This document shows, one piece after another, positions 8,916-17,976 of a stretch of 64,000 bases of DNA. Numbering within the stretch: position 1 is the stretch's first letter; the number at the start of each line of letters is the position of its first letter. Source of the DNA: an uncultured Winogradskyella sp. (lineage in GTDB: Bacteria > Bacteroidota > Bacteroidia > Flavobacteriales > Flavobacteriaceae); the NCBI RefSeq assembly GCF_947495255.1, contig NZ_CANLYI010000002.1, forward strand, positions 248,001 to 312,000. Direction: 5' to 3'. The position numbers were made by a program, and so were the translations under genes. The notes below the pieces were generated by a model. That model saw only the letters and a list, made by a program, of their open reading frames with translations. It searched no databases and was not told the DNA's origin.

Positions 8916-10265
8916 TTAAGCGAAAAATGTTTCTACTTTAGAAATAGAACGCGGTAAACAACAAACTACAACACGATCACCTACATCTATTTTGAAATTA
9001 CCTAATGGAATTACCCCTTTACCGTCTCTAATAACGCCTCCAAAAATGGCGGATTTAGGAAAATTTAAATCCTTAATCAGTTTATTAGTAATTTTAGAAT
9101 GCGGTTTTACTACAAACTCTAATAATTCAGCATTCATGTTAGTAAGCTTAGTCATCGCAACAACCTCACCTTTTCTAATATATCTAAAAATGTTATTTGC
9201 AGCCAGTAACTTTTTATTAATCAATGTATCAATACCTATAGATTGCGATAGTTGATAATAATCCATATTTTCTACCAAAGCAATCGTCTTTTTCACACCT
9301 TTAGACTTAGCTAAAAGGCAAGACATAATGTTGGTTTCAGAATTACCTGTTACGGCAATAAAAGCATCCATATCAGAAATATTTTCCTCTTCTAATATTT
9401 CAACATTTCTTCCATCTCCACAAATCACTAATGCGTTTGGTAATTCTTCTGCTAAATCTTCCGCAACACTTCTTTTGCTTTCTACAATCTTAACATTAAA
9501 CTTACTTGCGCAAAGGTCCTTGGCCGTTTTATAACCAATTTGACTTCCGCCAAGAATCATAATATTTTTAATTTCCACCTTTACCTTTCCAGATAGTTCA
9601 AATAATTCTTCATCACCACCTTCTGAAGTCATGAAAACAACTTTATCACCTTCTTTAAAAATGGTATCTCCTCTAGGAATAATAGTGTATTGTGTTCCTA
9701 AACGTTGAATAGCAATAGGTATAAAGTGTAATTCGGAATATAATTCTGCCGCTTGTTTTACGGTCTTATCTACAAACGTTGCTGTTCTAGAAATACGCAA
9801 ACCTAACATTGTTAGTGCACCTCCTTCAAATTCATAAGTATCATTAAAACCATATTGATTTAGAAGTAATTCAATTTCTGAGGCTGCTAAAGATTCTGGT
9901 GAAATTAACTCATCAATTCCTATTTTAGAAAACCCAACAGTCTCCTTATGTTCTATAAATTCTGTATTAGAGATACGAGCAATAGTACGCCTTGCACCCA
10001 ATTGTTTGGCTAATACACAAGCTGTAATATTTGTAGTTTCTGAGGATGTTACTGCAATAAACAAACCTGCAGTTTCAATACGAGCATCTCGTAAAACTTC
10101 AATGGAAGTTGCATCACCTTTTATAGTTCTAATATCCAGGTGATTCCCTGCATATCCTAAACTATCCTTTTTTGTATCGATTAAAGTGATTTCTTGTGAT
10201 TCGTAAGAAAGGAGTTTCGCCAAATGAAATCCTACTTCACCTGCACCTGCGATAATTATTTTCAT
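8916..10265 (-). CDS. trkA: Trk potassium system regulatory subunit TrkA
   Basis: A 449-aa cytoplasmic peripheral protein with two RCK_N-RCK_C halves. The first Rossmann fold starts at residue 1 ('MKIIIAGAGEVGFHLAK'), the second near residue 233 ('IMILGGSQIGYKTAK'). Each half is followed by a small RCK_C domain; the last is '..LGNFKIDVGDRVVV'. The family binds NAD(H) or ATP and gates TrkH. The gene is transcribed divergently from ubiE and is first in the trkA-trkH operon. Confidence 0.95.
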   Translation of the reverse strand: MKIIIAGAGEVGFHLAKLLSYESQEITLIDTKKDSLGYAGNHLDIRTIKGDATSIEVLRDARIETAGLFIAVTSSETTNITACVLAKQLGARRTIARISNTEFIEHKETVGFSKIGIDELISPESLAASEIELLLNQYGFNDTYEFEGGALTMLGLRISRTATFVDKTVKQAAELYSELHFIPIAIQRLGTQYTIIPRGDTIFKEGDKVVFMTSEGGDEELFELSGKVKVEIKNIMILGGSQIGYKTAKDLCASKFNVKIVESKRSVAEDLAEELPNALVICGDGRNVEILEEENISDMDAFIAVTGNSETNIMSCLLAKSKGVKKTIALVENMDYYQLSQSIGIDTLINKKLLAANNIFRYIRKGEVVAMTKLTNMNAELLEFVVKPHSKITNKLIKDLNFPKSAIFGGVIRDGKGVIPLGNFKIDVGDRVVVCCLPRSISKVETFFA

Positions 10266-10288
10266 TGTATCTCGTTGAAATAAGCATG

Positions 10289-10296
10289 CAAATATA
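10289..10296 (-). promoter_or_regulatory. Putative -7 element for trkA-trkH
   Basis: The minus strand reads tatatttg, matching TAnnTTTG, 23 bp upstream of the trkA ATG. Confidence 0.55.
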
Positions 10297-10509
10297 CTTA
10301 TAAGTTACAAGTTAATAACTGCCAAGACTATTTAAAGTTATGAGGTCTAACTAAAAGTTCTAAAATATTAAAGGATTTAAATAAATCTCTAATAAGGCTA
10401 GAGTTAAATTTGACGAGAACGCTATTCTATTCAATTTTTAATTTAGAAATCGTAATATTTTATTCTAAACTTTAAATACCTACTACTTTAGCTACTTGTA
10501 ACTAATCCG

Positions 10510-10517
10510 TATATTTG
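10510..10517 (+). promoter_or_regulatory. Putative -7 element for ubiE-porT
   Basis: tatatttg matches TAnnTTTG, 12 bp before the chosen ubiE ATG at 10530. Transcription would start only a few bases before the start codon. The longer TTG-initiated frame at 10515 overlaps the element and is therefore unlikely. Confidence 0.6.
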
Positions 10518-10529
10518 CCAAAAATTTTT

Positions 10530-11261
10530 ATGGCCGAAAAAATAAATCCATATAAGGACAGTGACCAATCTAAAAAGGTTCAGGTTACTAAAATGTTCGA
10601 TACTATATCTAAAGAATACGATGGTTTAAATCGTGTAATTTCCTTTGGAATAGATGTAAAATGGAGAAAAAAGGTTGTTGACCTTGTTGCTAAAAATAAC
10701 CCTAAAAACATCTTAGACATTGCTACCGGAACAGGAGATTTAGCTATTAATCTTGCCTTTACAAATGCTAAAGAAATTGTAGGTTTAGATATTAGCGATG
10801 GCATGCTAGAAGTTGGAAGACAAAAAATTAAAGATAAAAACCTAGATAACATTATCTCAATGGTTATTGGTGACTCTGAAGATTTACCTTTTGAAGACAA
10901 TACCTTTGATGCTATAACAGTTTCTTTTGGTGTACGTAATTTTGAAAATTTAGAAAAAGGTTTAGCTGAAATTTTAAGAGTCCTTAAACCAAATGGCATT
11001 TTTGTTATTCTTGAAACTTCTGTACCTACAAACCCTATTTACAAATTTGGCTATAAAGCATATTCCAAACTTATTTTACCAACTATAGGAAAGCTCTTTT
11101 CTAAAGACCGTGTTGCTTATAAATATCTTAGCGAATCTGCTTCTGTTTTTCCTTACGGAAAAGCTTTAAACAATATTTTATCTAAAATTGGGTTTATAAA
11201 TGTGGAGCACAAACCACAAACAATGGGAGTTGCCACAATTTACTCAGCATCTAAAGCATAA
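10530..11261 (+). CDS. ubiE: Demethylmenaquinone methyltransferase UbiE/MenG
   Basis: A 243-aa class I SAM methyltransferase carrying out the last step of menaquinone synthesis. Visible marks are '[20 protein letters not shown]' near the N-terminus, the SAM motif '[13 protein letters not shown]', 'VSFGVRNF' and the C-terminal '[10 protein letters not shown]'. Menaquinone is the usual quinone of Bacteroidota, so MenG activity is expected. The start is set at ATG 10530 because the longer frame runs into the promoter. The porT ATG follows after one base. Confidence 0.93.
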   Translation: MAEKINPYKDSDQSKKVQVTKMFDTISKEYDGLNRVISFGIDVKWRKKVVDLVAKNNPKNILDIATGTGDLAINLAFTNAKEIVGLDISDGMLEVGRQKIKDKNLDNIISMVIGDSEDLPFEDNTFDAITVSFGVRNFENLEKGLAEILRVLKPNGIFVILETSVPTNPIYKFGYKAYSKLILPTIGKLFSKDRVAYKYLSESASVFPYGKALNNILSKIGFINVEHKPQTMGVATIYSASKA

Positions 11262-11262
11262 T

Positions 11263-11979
11263 ATGAAGCGTATTGTATTTTTAATAGCCATTTTATTCGC
11301 CTTTCAAAATTTGTCTGCACAAATGTTTTCGAAAGAACGCGTAGCAAATACCGTAGATAATATTGATCAAAAATTTTTAACTTGGGGTTATTTTATTGGT
11401 TATAATCAGTACGACTTTAATTTTGATTATAACGAAAACCTAAAAGATATTCAAGTTGAAACAACAGGTGGTTTTCATTTGGGTCTTATAGGTGACATGC
11501 GTATTAATGATTATCTAAATTTAAGGTTAGAACCGGGTGTTTTCTTTACCACTAGAAATTTACAATATGACGAAAGTTATTTTGAAGGTATTGATCATAA
11601 CGATTCTGATTTAATAAGAGAAGTAAAATCTACGTACGTACATATTCCTTTATTATTAAAGGTTTCCACAAAACGAATTAATAATTTTAAACCTTTTATT
11701 GTTGGTGGGTTTTCTACTGCTTTAAACTTATCGAGTAATCAAGACAATCCTAACGACAACAGTTCTGGAGAATTTAGAATGACCAAAAACTCCTATTTTT
11801 ATGAAATTGGTTTTGGTATAGATATGTATTTACTCTATTTTAAATTCACGCCTTCTATACGCGGTATTTTTGCAATTAATGATGAAAACATTAGAGATGC
11901 AGACCCAAATAGTCCTTGGACAAGTAATATTGCAAAAATGCAGTCTAGAGGCGTTTTTATAAACTTCACTTTTCAATAG
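11263..11979 (+). CDS. porT: Type IX secretion protein PorT (outer membrane beta-barrel)
   Basis: A 238-aa protein with a signal peptide (MKRIVFLIAILFAFQNLSAQ) and alternating beta strands typical of an 8-stranded outer-membrane barrel ('GGFHLGLIGDMRINDYLNLRLEPGVFF', ending 'INFTFQ'). PorT family members are needed for T9SS-dependent export and gliding. Position directly after ubiE and before the RNA methyltransferase and tamL matches the arrangement I know from other flavobacteria, which supports the name. The chosen start is 1 bp after ubiE. The 3' end overlaps the convergent methyltransferase gene by 14 bp. Confidence 0.85.
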   Translation: MKRIVFLIAILFAFQNLSAQMFSKERVANTVDNIDQKFLTWGYFIGYNQYDFNFDYNENLKDIQVETTGGFHLGLIGDMRINDYLNLRLEPGVFFTTRNLQYDESYFEGIDHNDSDLIREVKSTYVHIPLLLKVSTKRINNFKPFIVGGFSTALNLSSNQDNPNDNSSGEFRMTKNSYFYEIGFGIDMYLLYFKFTPSIRGIFAINDENIRDADPNSPWTSNIAKMQSRGVFINFTFQ

Positions 11980-12700
11980 TCCGTCGTTTAAACTCGCTTA
12001 GCACTATTGCAGCTGCATTTGCTACGTTTAAACTTTCGGTTGCTTTTAAAACTCCAAATTGAGGAATAGTTAATTTCCTATTTACTTTAGTTTTTATATT
12101 TTCAGAAATACCATTGGCTTCATTTCCTAAAACTATAATACCCTTTTGAGGTAAATCTGCTGTGTAGATATTTTCACCTTCTAATAAAGTACCAAATATG
12201 GAGACCTTTGTTGATTCTAAATAGGCGTTTAAATCTAAATATTGAATGTTAACTCTAGTTAATGACCCCATTGTAGCTTGCACCACTTTAGCGTTGTAAC
12301 AATCAACGGTATTAAAACTGCAAACCAAATCTTTAATGCCATACCAATCGCAAAGTCTTATTATAGTGCCTAAGTTCCCAGGATCCCTAACATCATCTAA
12401 TACCACTGTTAATCCATTTTCTTGAGATGCAATTTGCTCCGGAATTTCAAAAATTGCTAAAGCTGTATTTGGATTTTTAAGTGATGTTATCTTTTTTAAT
12501 TCTGCTTCTGTGATTTCGTAAATAAGGTCTTCATCAGCTTCAAAAATAGGTTTTGTAGTGAAAAGGTTTTTCAAAACAAAATCAGACTTTAAAAATTCTG
12601 AAATTCCTTTAATACCTTCAACTATAAACAAACCATTTTGCTGCCTGTTCTTTTTTAAACTTAAACTTTTAATTAACTTTATTTGATTCTTTGATAACAT
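11966..12700 (-). CDS. TrmH/SpoU-family RNA 2'-O-methyltransferase
   Basis: A 244-aa SPOUT methyltransferase. The three SpoU motifs are visible: 'DDVRDPGNLGTIIRLCD' (about 105-120), 'IIVLGNEANGIS' (about 190) and 'ESLNVANAAAIVL' (about 222-234). The N-terminal 'SLKKNRQQNGLFIVEGIKGI' is the L30e-like substrate-binding domain of the RlmB/TrmH group. The target nucleotide (23S rRNA or tRNA) cannot be assigned. It is convergent with porT, overlapping by 14 bp at the 3' ends. Confidence 0.9.
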   Translation of the reverse strand: MLSKNQIKLIKSLSLKKNRQQNGLFIVEGIKGISEFLKSDFVLKNLFTTKPIFEADEDLIYEITEAELKKITSLKNPNTALAIFEIPEQIASQENGLTVVLDDVRDPGNLGTIIRLCDWYGIKDLVCSFNTVDCYNAKVVQATMGSLTRVNIQYLDLNAYLESTKVSIFGTLLEGENIYTADLPQKGIIVLGNEANGISENIKTKVNRKLTIPQFGVLKATESLNVANAAAIVLSEFKRRTIEK

Positions 12701-12817
12701 TAAAATGTCTTTACATTTGTTAGACGAAACATCTAGCTTACAAAGTAAACCTTTTTTTTGAGTTTATGTCGTTTCAAAATTAAAGTGACTATACTGTTTC
12801 TAAAAGCGAAATGGTAT

Positions 12818-12825
12818 TATTTTTG
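12818..12825 (+). promoter_or_regulatory. Putative -7 element for tamL
   Basis: tatttttg matches TAnnTTTG, 44 bp before the TTG start at 12869. This is consistent with initiation at that codon. Confidence 0.5.
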
Positions 12826-12868
12826 TTATTAAATCATCATTACTAAAAAAAGCACACAAAGTTAGAAG

Positions 12869-15454
12869 TTGTACCAAAGTCATTCCATATTAAATCCTAA
12901 ATATAAATTACTAGCGCAACTTGTGTTGGTAACGGTATTCTTGCTATTTCTTAGTTCTTGTAATGTTGTAAAACGCGTAAAAGATGGTGACCATCTTATT
13001 ACAGATAATACGATTGTTGAGGATGGTAATACCGTAATGACAGAGCGTATTAACAATATTGTTATTCAGAAAACTAATTCTGGAATGCGAAAATTCTTTG
13101 GTCTACCTCTAAAATTGCATATTTACAATCTGGCCAGACCTAACATCGATTCTATTTTAGAAGCCAATGTTTTAAGTGACTCGCTTAAAGTAAAACGAAG
13201 AATTGCGTTATTTTCTGAGAAACAATTTAATAAGCAATTAGAATCGCGACGAAATTTTAATGCATGGCTAAAACGCACTGGTGAAGCACCTGTAATTTAC
13301 AACGAAGATAAAACAGAAAAAACAGCAAACAACCTCAGAAAATATTATTATAGTAAAGGTTGGTTTAATAACGAAGTTAATTACCAAGTAGAAAAGGATA
13401 GTAATAAATTAGCGCAAGTAACTTATAACGTTATAAAACATACACCTTATGTTTTAGATTCTATAAATCCATATATAAGTAGCCCTAAAATAGACTCGCT
13501 TTATCCCAAATTTATTTCAAACTCTTTACTTAAGAAAGGAGAACAATACGATGATGACAATTTTATTAATGAGCGCGAACGCATCAATACATTTTTAAGA
13601 AATGCTGGTTTTTATCATTTTGGACAAGATTATATTAGGTTTGAGATTGATACAATAAGCACCAACCACAAAGTTCATACTGATTTAAAAATAGCAAATC
13701 GAGTTATTAGAGGTGAAGATTCTGTAACTATCGTTCCATTTAAAATCTATAAAATAAAGGAAGTTAATATTTTTACGGACAGTAATTTTGAAAATAGATT
13801 TTTACCAATTACTGATACTACAACACATAGAAACTATAATCTTTACAGTAAGAATAAATTAAAGTACAGACCCAAAGCTTTAACGGATGCTATTTTTATT
13901 AATAAAGGTGATACTTATAGCGACATCGCTAGATCGAGAACACAGCGTTATCTCAACGATTTACAAATGTTTAGATATCCAGACATAGAGTTTGTTGAAA
14001 ACGAAGAAGACACCACACTTACCGCAAACATAAGATTAGAACCTAAAAAGAAATATAGCTTAAGTTTTGAACCAGAAATTAATACCAGTAACATTCAAAA
14101 AATTGGCTTTTCATTTAGTACAGGTTTAAAAATTAGAAATGTTTTTAGAGGTGCAGAAACTTTAGAAATATCTGGTGTAGCTGCAATTGGAGCTTCTCAG
14201 GATCCAGCTGCAGGAGAAAGTAGATTTTTTGATATTAATGAATTTGGTGGTAATATAAGACTTACAATTCCGAGATTATTTAGTCCTTTTAAAACCACTA
14301 AGATTATTCCTAAATTTATGTCGCCAAGCACATCGATGTCTCTTTCTGCAACGAGTCAACAAAATATTGGTTTAGATAAACAATCCTTATCTGGTTTATT
14401 TAGTTATAATTGGTATCCATCTAAAACGGTTACAAATACCTTAGACTTATTCAATGTCAATTTTATTAAAAACTTAAATACTAGTAATTATTTTGGGGTT
14501 TACACTAATTCTTTTAATAGCTTAAATTCTATTGCAGAAGACATAGGTTATATCGCAGAAGATGAAGAATTATATGACGACACGTTGTCAACCCCTTATT
14601 CACCTGCCGACGTTTTTATATCAGATGTTTTAACAAACAATACCAGTTTAACATCAGATGATGACGATTATTCAACGGTACAGAATATAGAGGAACGAAA
14701 AGAACGACTTACTGAAGATAACCTTATTTTTTCAACCAGTTTTGATTATAAAAAAGATAAGCGAAAAAATATTTTTGACAATGATTTTTCAGTTTTTAAA
14801 TGGCGAATAGAATCGGCTGGTAATTTATTATCTGCTATTTCTAATCTTACAGGCGCAGCAAAAAATGATGCTGGCAACTATGAGGTTTTTGATGTTGCAT
14901 TTTCTCAATACATTAAAACCGAAATTGATTATATAAAGTATATTGATTTAGGAAGGCAAAACGTTTTAGCCTTTAGGAGTTATGCAGGTATTGCTATACC
15001 TTACGGAAACTCTAATAGTATACCGTTTGCAGAAAGTTTCTTTGCTGGTGGACCAAATGATAACAGAGCTTGGTCTGCTTATAATTTAGGGCCAGGAAGC
15101 TCAAATTCTACAAATGAGTTTAATGAAGCTAACTTTAAGCTTCATTTGAGTGCAGAGCAGCGTTTTAATATTTTTGGACAATGGCATGGAGCATTATTTG
15201 TTGATGCTGGTAACATTTGGAATGTACTCGATAACGTTACAGATGAAGCCTCTACATTTACAAGTTTCAGCTCTTTAAAAGATATTGCCATTGGTTCTGG
15301 TTTTGGTCTACGTTACGACTTTGACTTCTTTGTTGTTCGTCTAGATACAGGCTTTAAAACCTACGACCCTTCTCAAACTACAAGTAACCGTTGGTTTAGA
15401 AATTACAACTTTACAAATGCGGTGTATAACATAGGTATTAATTATCCTTTCTAA
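12869..15454 (+). CDS. tamL: TamL-type Omp85 lipoprotein (BamA/TamA superfamily)
   Basis: An 861-aa outer-membrane assembly protein. A lipoprotein signal peptide ends in the lipobox 'LLFLSSC' (Cys near residue 31). POTRA-like regions follow (roughly 40-370), then a C-terminal 16-strand barrel with 'ERKERLTEDN', 'FFAGGPNDNRAW' (the conserved strand/L6 region) and a terminal phenylalanine ('INYPF'). The lipidated N-terminus is the hallmark of TamL, the Bacteroidota version of TamA; no tamB lies next to it here. The only in-frame start between the upstream TAG (12863) and the lipobox, apart from a GTG inside the hydrophobic core, is TTG at 12869. Confidence 0.85.
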   Translation: MYQSHSILNPKYKLLAQLVLVTVFLLFLSSCNVVKRVKDGDHLITDNTIVEDGNTVMTERINNIVIQKTNSGMRKFFGLPLKLHIYNLARPNIDSILEANVLSDSLKVKRRIALFSEKQFNKQLESRRNFNAWLKRTGEAPVIYNEDKTEKTANNLRKYYYSKGWFNNEVNYQVEKDSNKLAQVTYNVIKHTPYVLDSINPYISSPKIDSLYPKFISNSLLKKGEQYDDDNFINERERINTFLRNAGFYHFGQDYIRFEIDTISTNHKVHTDLKIANRVIRGEDSVTIVPFKIYKIKEVNIFTDSNFENRFLPITDTTTHRNYNLYSKNKLKYRPKALTDAIFINKGDTYSDIARSRTQRYLNDLQMFRYPDIEFVENEEDTTLTANIRLEPKKKYSLSFEPEINTSNIQKIGFSFSTGLKIRNVFRGAETLEISGVAAIGASQDPAAGESRFFDINEFGGNIRLTIPRLFSPFKTTKIIPKFMSPSTSMSLSATSQQNIGLDKQSLSGLFSYNWYPSKTVTNTLDLFNVNFIKNLNTSNYFGVYTNSFNSLNSIAEDIGYIAEDEELYDDTLSTPYSPADVFISDVLTNNTSLTSDDDDYSTVQNIEERKERLTEDNLIFSTSFDYKKDKRKNIFDNDFSVFKWRIESAGNLLSAISNLTGAAKNDAGNYEVFDVAFSQYIKTEIDYIKYIDLGRQNVLAFRSYAGIAIPYGNSNSIPFAESFFAGGPNDNRAWSAYNLGPGSSNSTNEFNEANFKLHLSAEQRFNIFGQWHGALFVDAGNIWNVLDNVTDEASTFTSFSSLKDIAIGSGFGLRYDFDFFVVRLDTGFKTYDPSQTTSNRWFRNYNFTNAVYNIGINYPF

Positions 15455-15613
15455 GATGCCTTCTTTAACAGATTTCTTTTTGTTTCCATATCTATAAAAC
15501 GATTAAAACTTAAAAATTGTTCAGTATAAACTATAAGATTATAACAGACTAAGTACTACATCGTTTTCGGTATTTTATAACCTCTCAAAGTAGATAAATA
15601 CTCAAATTTTATG

Positions 15614-15621
15614 TATTTTTG
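15614..15621 (+). promoter_or_regulatory. Putative -7 element for fbaA
   Basis: tatttttg matches TAnnTTTG, 26 bp upstream of the fbaA ATG. Confidence 0.5.
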
Positions 15622-15647
15622 ATTACTAAATTTTCAATACATTAATT

Positions 15648-16715
15648 ATGAGTCATAATATTAAACCTGGCGTTGCTACAGGTAAAGAAGTTCAGAATAT
15701 TTTCAATTATGCTAAAGAGAAAGGCTTTGCCTTACCAGCAGTAAACGTTATCGGTTCTAACACAATTAACGGTGTTTTAGAAACTGCAAGAGATTTAAAT
15801 GCTCCAGTAATTATTCAATTTTCAAATGGTGGTGCTCAATTTAATGCAGGTAAAGGATTAAGTAACGAAGGTCAAAAAGCAGCTATCGCAGGATCTATTG
15901 CAGGTGCAAAACATGTTCACCAAATGGCTGAAGCTTATGGTGTGCCAGTAATTTTACATACAGACCACTGTGCTAAAAAATTATTACCGTGGATTGATGG
16001 TTTATTAGATGCTAGTGAATTACACTTTAAAGAAACAGGGAAACCGCTTTATAGTTCTCACATGATTGATTTATCTGAAGAGCCAATTGAAGAAAATATA
16101 GAAATCTGTAAAAAATATCTAGAGCGTATGAGCAAAATGGGTATGACTTTAGAGATTGAATTAGGTATTACTGGTGGTGAAGAAGATGGTGTAGACAACT
16201 CAGATGTTGACGATTCTAAATTATACACACAACCAGAAGAAGTTGCTTATGCTTACGAAGAATTAAGTAAAGTAAGTGACCAGTTTACAATTGCTGCAGC
16301 TTTTGGTAACGTACACGGTGTTTATAAGCCAGGTAACGTAAAGTTAACTCCAAAAATTTTAAAAAATTCTCAAGATTATATTTCTAAAAAATATAATGTA
16401 GAACATAACCATATCGATTTTGTATTCCATGGTGGATCTGGTTCTACCGTAGAAGAAATCAGAGAAGGAATTAGCTATGGTGTAATTAAAATGAACATTG
16501 ATACAGATATGCAATATGCATTTTTAAGTGGTGTTAGAGATTACGTACTAGATAAAAAAGACTATTTACAAGCACAAATCGGAAATCCAGACGGAGCAGA
16601 TTTACCTAACAAAAAGTACTATGACCCACGTGTTTGGTTACGTAAAGGTGAAAACTCTTTTGTAGAAAGACTTAAAAAAGCATTCGAAGACCTAAATAAC
16701 GTTAATACGTTATAA
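15648..16715 (+). CDS. fbaA: Class II fructose-bisphosphate aldolase
   Basis: A 355-aa zinc-dependent aldolase of glycolysis and gluconeogenesis, cleaving fructose 1,6-bisphosphate to glyceraldehyde 3-phosphate and dihydroxyacetone phosphate. Metal and active-site motifs include 'VILHTDHCAKK' (catalytic Asp and zinc His), 'ELGITGGEEDGVDN' with conserved glutamates, 'HGVYKPGN' and 'FHGGSGS'. Length and the long insertion place it in class IIA (E. coli FbaA type). It is a single gene with its own promoter and terminator. Confidence 0.96.
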   Translation: MSHNIKPGVATGKEVQNIFNYAKEKGFALPAVNVIGSNTINGVLETARDLNAPVIIQFSNGGAQFNAGKGLSNEGQKAAIAGSIAGAKHVHQMAEAYGVPVILHTDHCAKKLLPWIDGLLDASELHFKETGKPLYSSHMIDLSEEPIEENIEICKKYLERMSKMGMTLEIELGITGGEEDGVDNSDVDDSKLYTQPEEVAYAYEELSKVSDQFTIAAAFGNVHGVYKPGNVKLTPKILKNSQDYISKKYNVEHNHIDFVFHGGSGSTVEEIREGISYGVIKMNIDTDMQYAFLSGVRDYVLDKKDYLQAQIGNPDGADLPNKKYYDPRVWLRKGENSFVERLKKAFEDLNNVNTL

Positions 16716-16735
16716 GATTTATTAAGTATTATTTC

Positions 16736-16777
16736 AAAACCCATTAGAGCTGTATATCAGAGTTTTAGTGGGTTTTT
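16736..16777 (+). terminator. Intrinsic terminator after fbaA
   Basis: aaaacccatta pairs with tagtgggtttt (one G-U pair) and is followed by T residues, 21 bp after the fbaA stop. Confidence 0.7.
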
Positions 16778-16820
16778 ATTTGCTTATAATAATTCATTTT
16801 TCGAGATACTTTTCGCAATT

Positions 16821-16852
16821 TTTGAGTTATATTTAATAAAATAGTAAGTTTG
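16821..16852 (+). promoter_or_regulatory. Bacteroidota-type promoter for accD (-33 and -7)
   Basis: tttg at 16821-16824 and taagtttg at 16845-16852 are separated by 20 bp, fitting the -33 TTTG / -7 TAnnTTTG consensus. The leader to accD would be about 110 nt. Confidence 0.65.
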
Positions 16853-16928
16853 TACCCTTTACAAATGCAAACTATAACTAACTAAACAAACAAGATTATG
16901 AATTTTATAGGTCATAATCATAAACCTG

Positions 16929-16948
16929 TCCTGAGCATAGTCGAAGGA
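16929..16948 (+). repeat. Isolated REP-like motif (TCCTGAGC...GTCGAAGGA)
   Basis: The sequence tcctgagcatagtcgaagga matches the imperfect palindrome CCTGAGC-N-GTCGAAGG, a dispersed intergenic repeat I recognise from many Bacteroidota genomes. Only this copy was noticed in the window. It lies within the accD leader and inside a 20-codon ATG-initiated mini-ORF (16898-16960) that is probably not a gene. Confidence 0.5.
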
Positions 16949-16967
16949 TTAAAATCGTAACCTAAAT

Positions 16968-17825
16968 ATGGCTTGGTTTAAAAGAAAAGATAAAGGTATA
17001 CATACCTCAACTGAAGAAAAAAAAGACACTCCTAAAGGTCTTTGGTATAAATCTCCAACAGGAAAAATAATTGATACCAAAGAATTAGAACAAAATTTTT
17101 ATGTGAGCCCAGAAGATGGTTATCACGTAAGAATTGGAAGTAATGAGTATTTTCAAATTCTATTTGATGATAATAAATACACAGAATTAGATGCTAATTT
17201 AACATCTAAGGATCCTCTTAAGTTTGAAGACACTAAAAAATATCCGGATCGTTTAAAAGCAGCCCAAGCAAAAACGAATCTTAAGGATGCTGTGCGTACA
17301 GCTGTAGGTAAATCTAATGGTGAAGATTTGGTTATTGCCTGTATGGATTTTAGCTTTATTGGCGGATCTATGGGAAGTGTTGTTGGTGAAAAAATTGCAA
17401 GAGCAGCAGATTATGCCTTAAAAAAGAAAACACCATTAATGATTATTAGTAAATCTGGTGGTGCACGTATGATGGAAGCCGCATTATCTTTAATGCAATT
17501 AGCTAAAACTTCTGTAAAACTAGCACAATTGGCAGATGCAGGAATTCCATATATTTCACTTTGTACAGATCCGACAACAGGAGGAACAACTGCTTCTTTT
17601 GCTATGTTAGGTGATATTAATATTGCAGAACCTGGAGCACTAATTGGTTTTGCTGGTCCAAGAATTGTAAGAGATACCACTGGTAAAGAATTACCTGAAG
17701 GCTTTCAAACTTCAGAATTCTTATTAGAACATGGTTTTTTAGATTTTATAACACATAGAAAAGATTTAAAAACAAATGTGAATTTATATATAGACTTAAT
17801 TAAAAATCAACCTATACGAGCGTAG
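16968..17825 (+). CDS. accD: Acetyl-CoA carboxylase carboxyltransferase subunit beta
   Basis: A 285-aa subunit that with AccA transfers carboxyl from biotin to acetyl-CoA, giving malonyl-CoA for fatty acid synthesis. The crotonase-like core is clear: '[19 protein letters not shown]', '[18 protein letters not shown]' and '[10 protein letters not shown]'. The N-terminal zinc ribbon found in E. coli AccD is altered: the two CxxC positions read 'YKSPTGK' and 'YVSPEDG', so no zinc-binding cysteines remain. I believe this is usual in flavobacteria. It is preceded by a long leader that contains a REP-like motif. Confidence 0.95.
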   Translation: MAWFKRKDKGIHTSTEEKKDTPKGLWYKSPTGKIIDTKELEQNFYVSPEDGYHVRIGSNEYFQILFDDNKYTELDANLTSKDPLKFEDTKKYPDRLKAAQAKTNLKDAVRTAVGKSNGEDLVIACMDFSFIGGSMGSVVGEKIARAADYALKKKTPLMIISKSGGARMMEAALSLMQLAKTSVKLAQLADAGIPYISLCTDPTTGGTTASFAMLGDINIAEPGALIGFAGPRIVRDTTGKELPEGFQTSEFLLEHGFLDFITHRKDLKTNVNLYIDLIKNQPIRA

Positions 17826-17851
17826 ATTTATAGTTAAAAATATAATAAGAA

Positions 17852-17882
17852 CAAAAAAAAATAGACCTAATAGTCTCTTTTT
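17852..17882 (+). terminator. Possible terminator after accD
   Basis: An A-tract plus agac pairs with gtct plus a T-tract (…atagacctaatagtctctttttt). The GC part of the stem is only 4 bp, so confidence is modest. Confidence 0.4.
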
Positions 17883-17976
17883 TAGTGTTTTAATTCCAAA
17901 ATTAATATATTGCGCTCTAACCATGTTCTCTTTATAAGTATTTAACCGCACTTTTAAGAAACAAAAAAACTAAAAA

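Noticed and set aside
16898-16960. ATG-started 20-codon ORF upstream of accD as a real leader-peptide gene
   Set aside because: Half of it is the dispersed REP-like motif, which tends to create short open frames. There is no other sign of coding.
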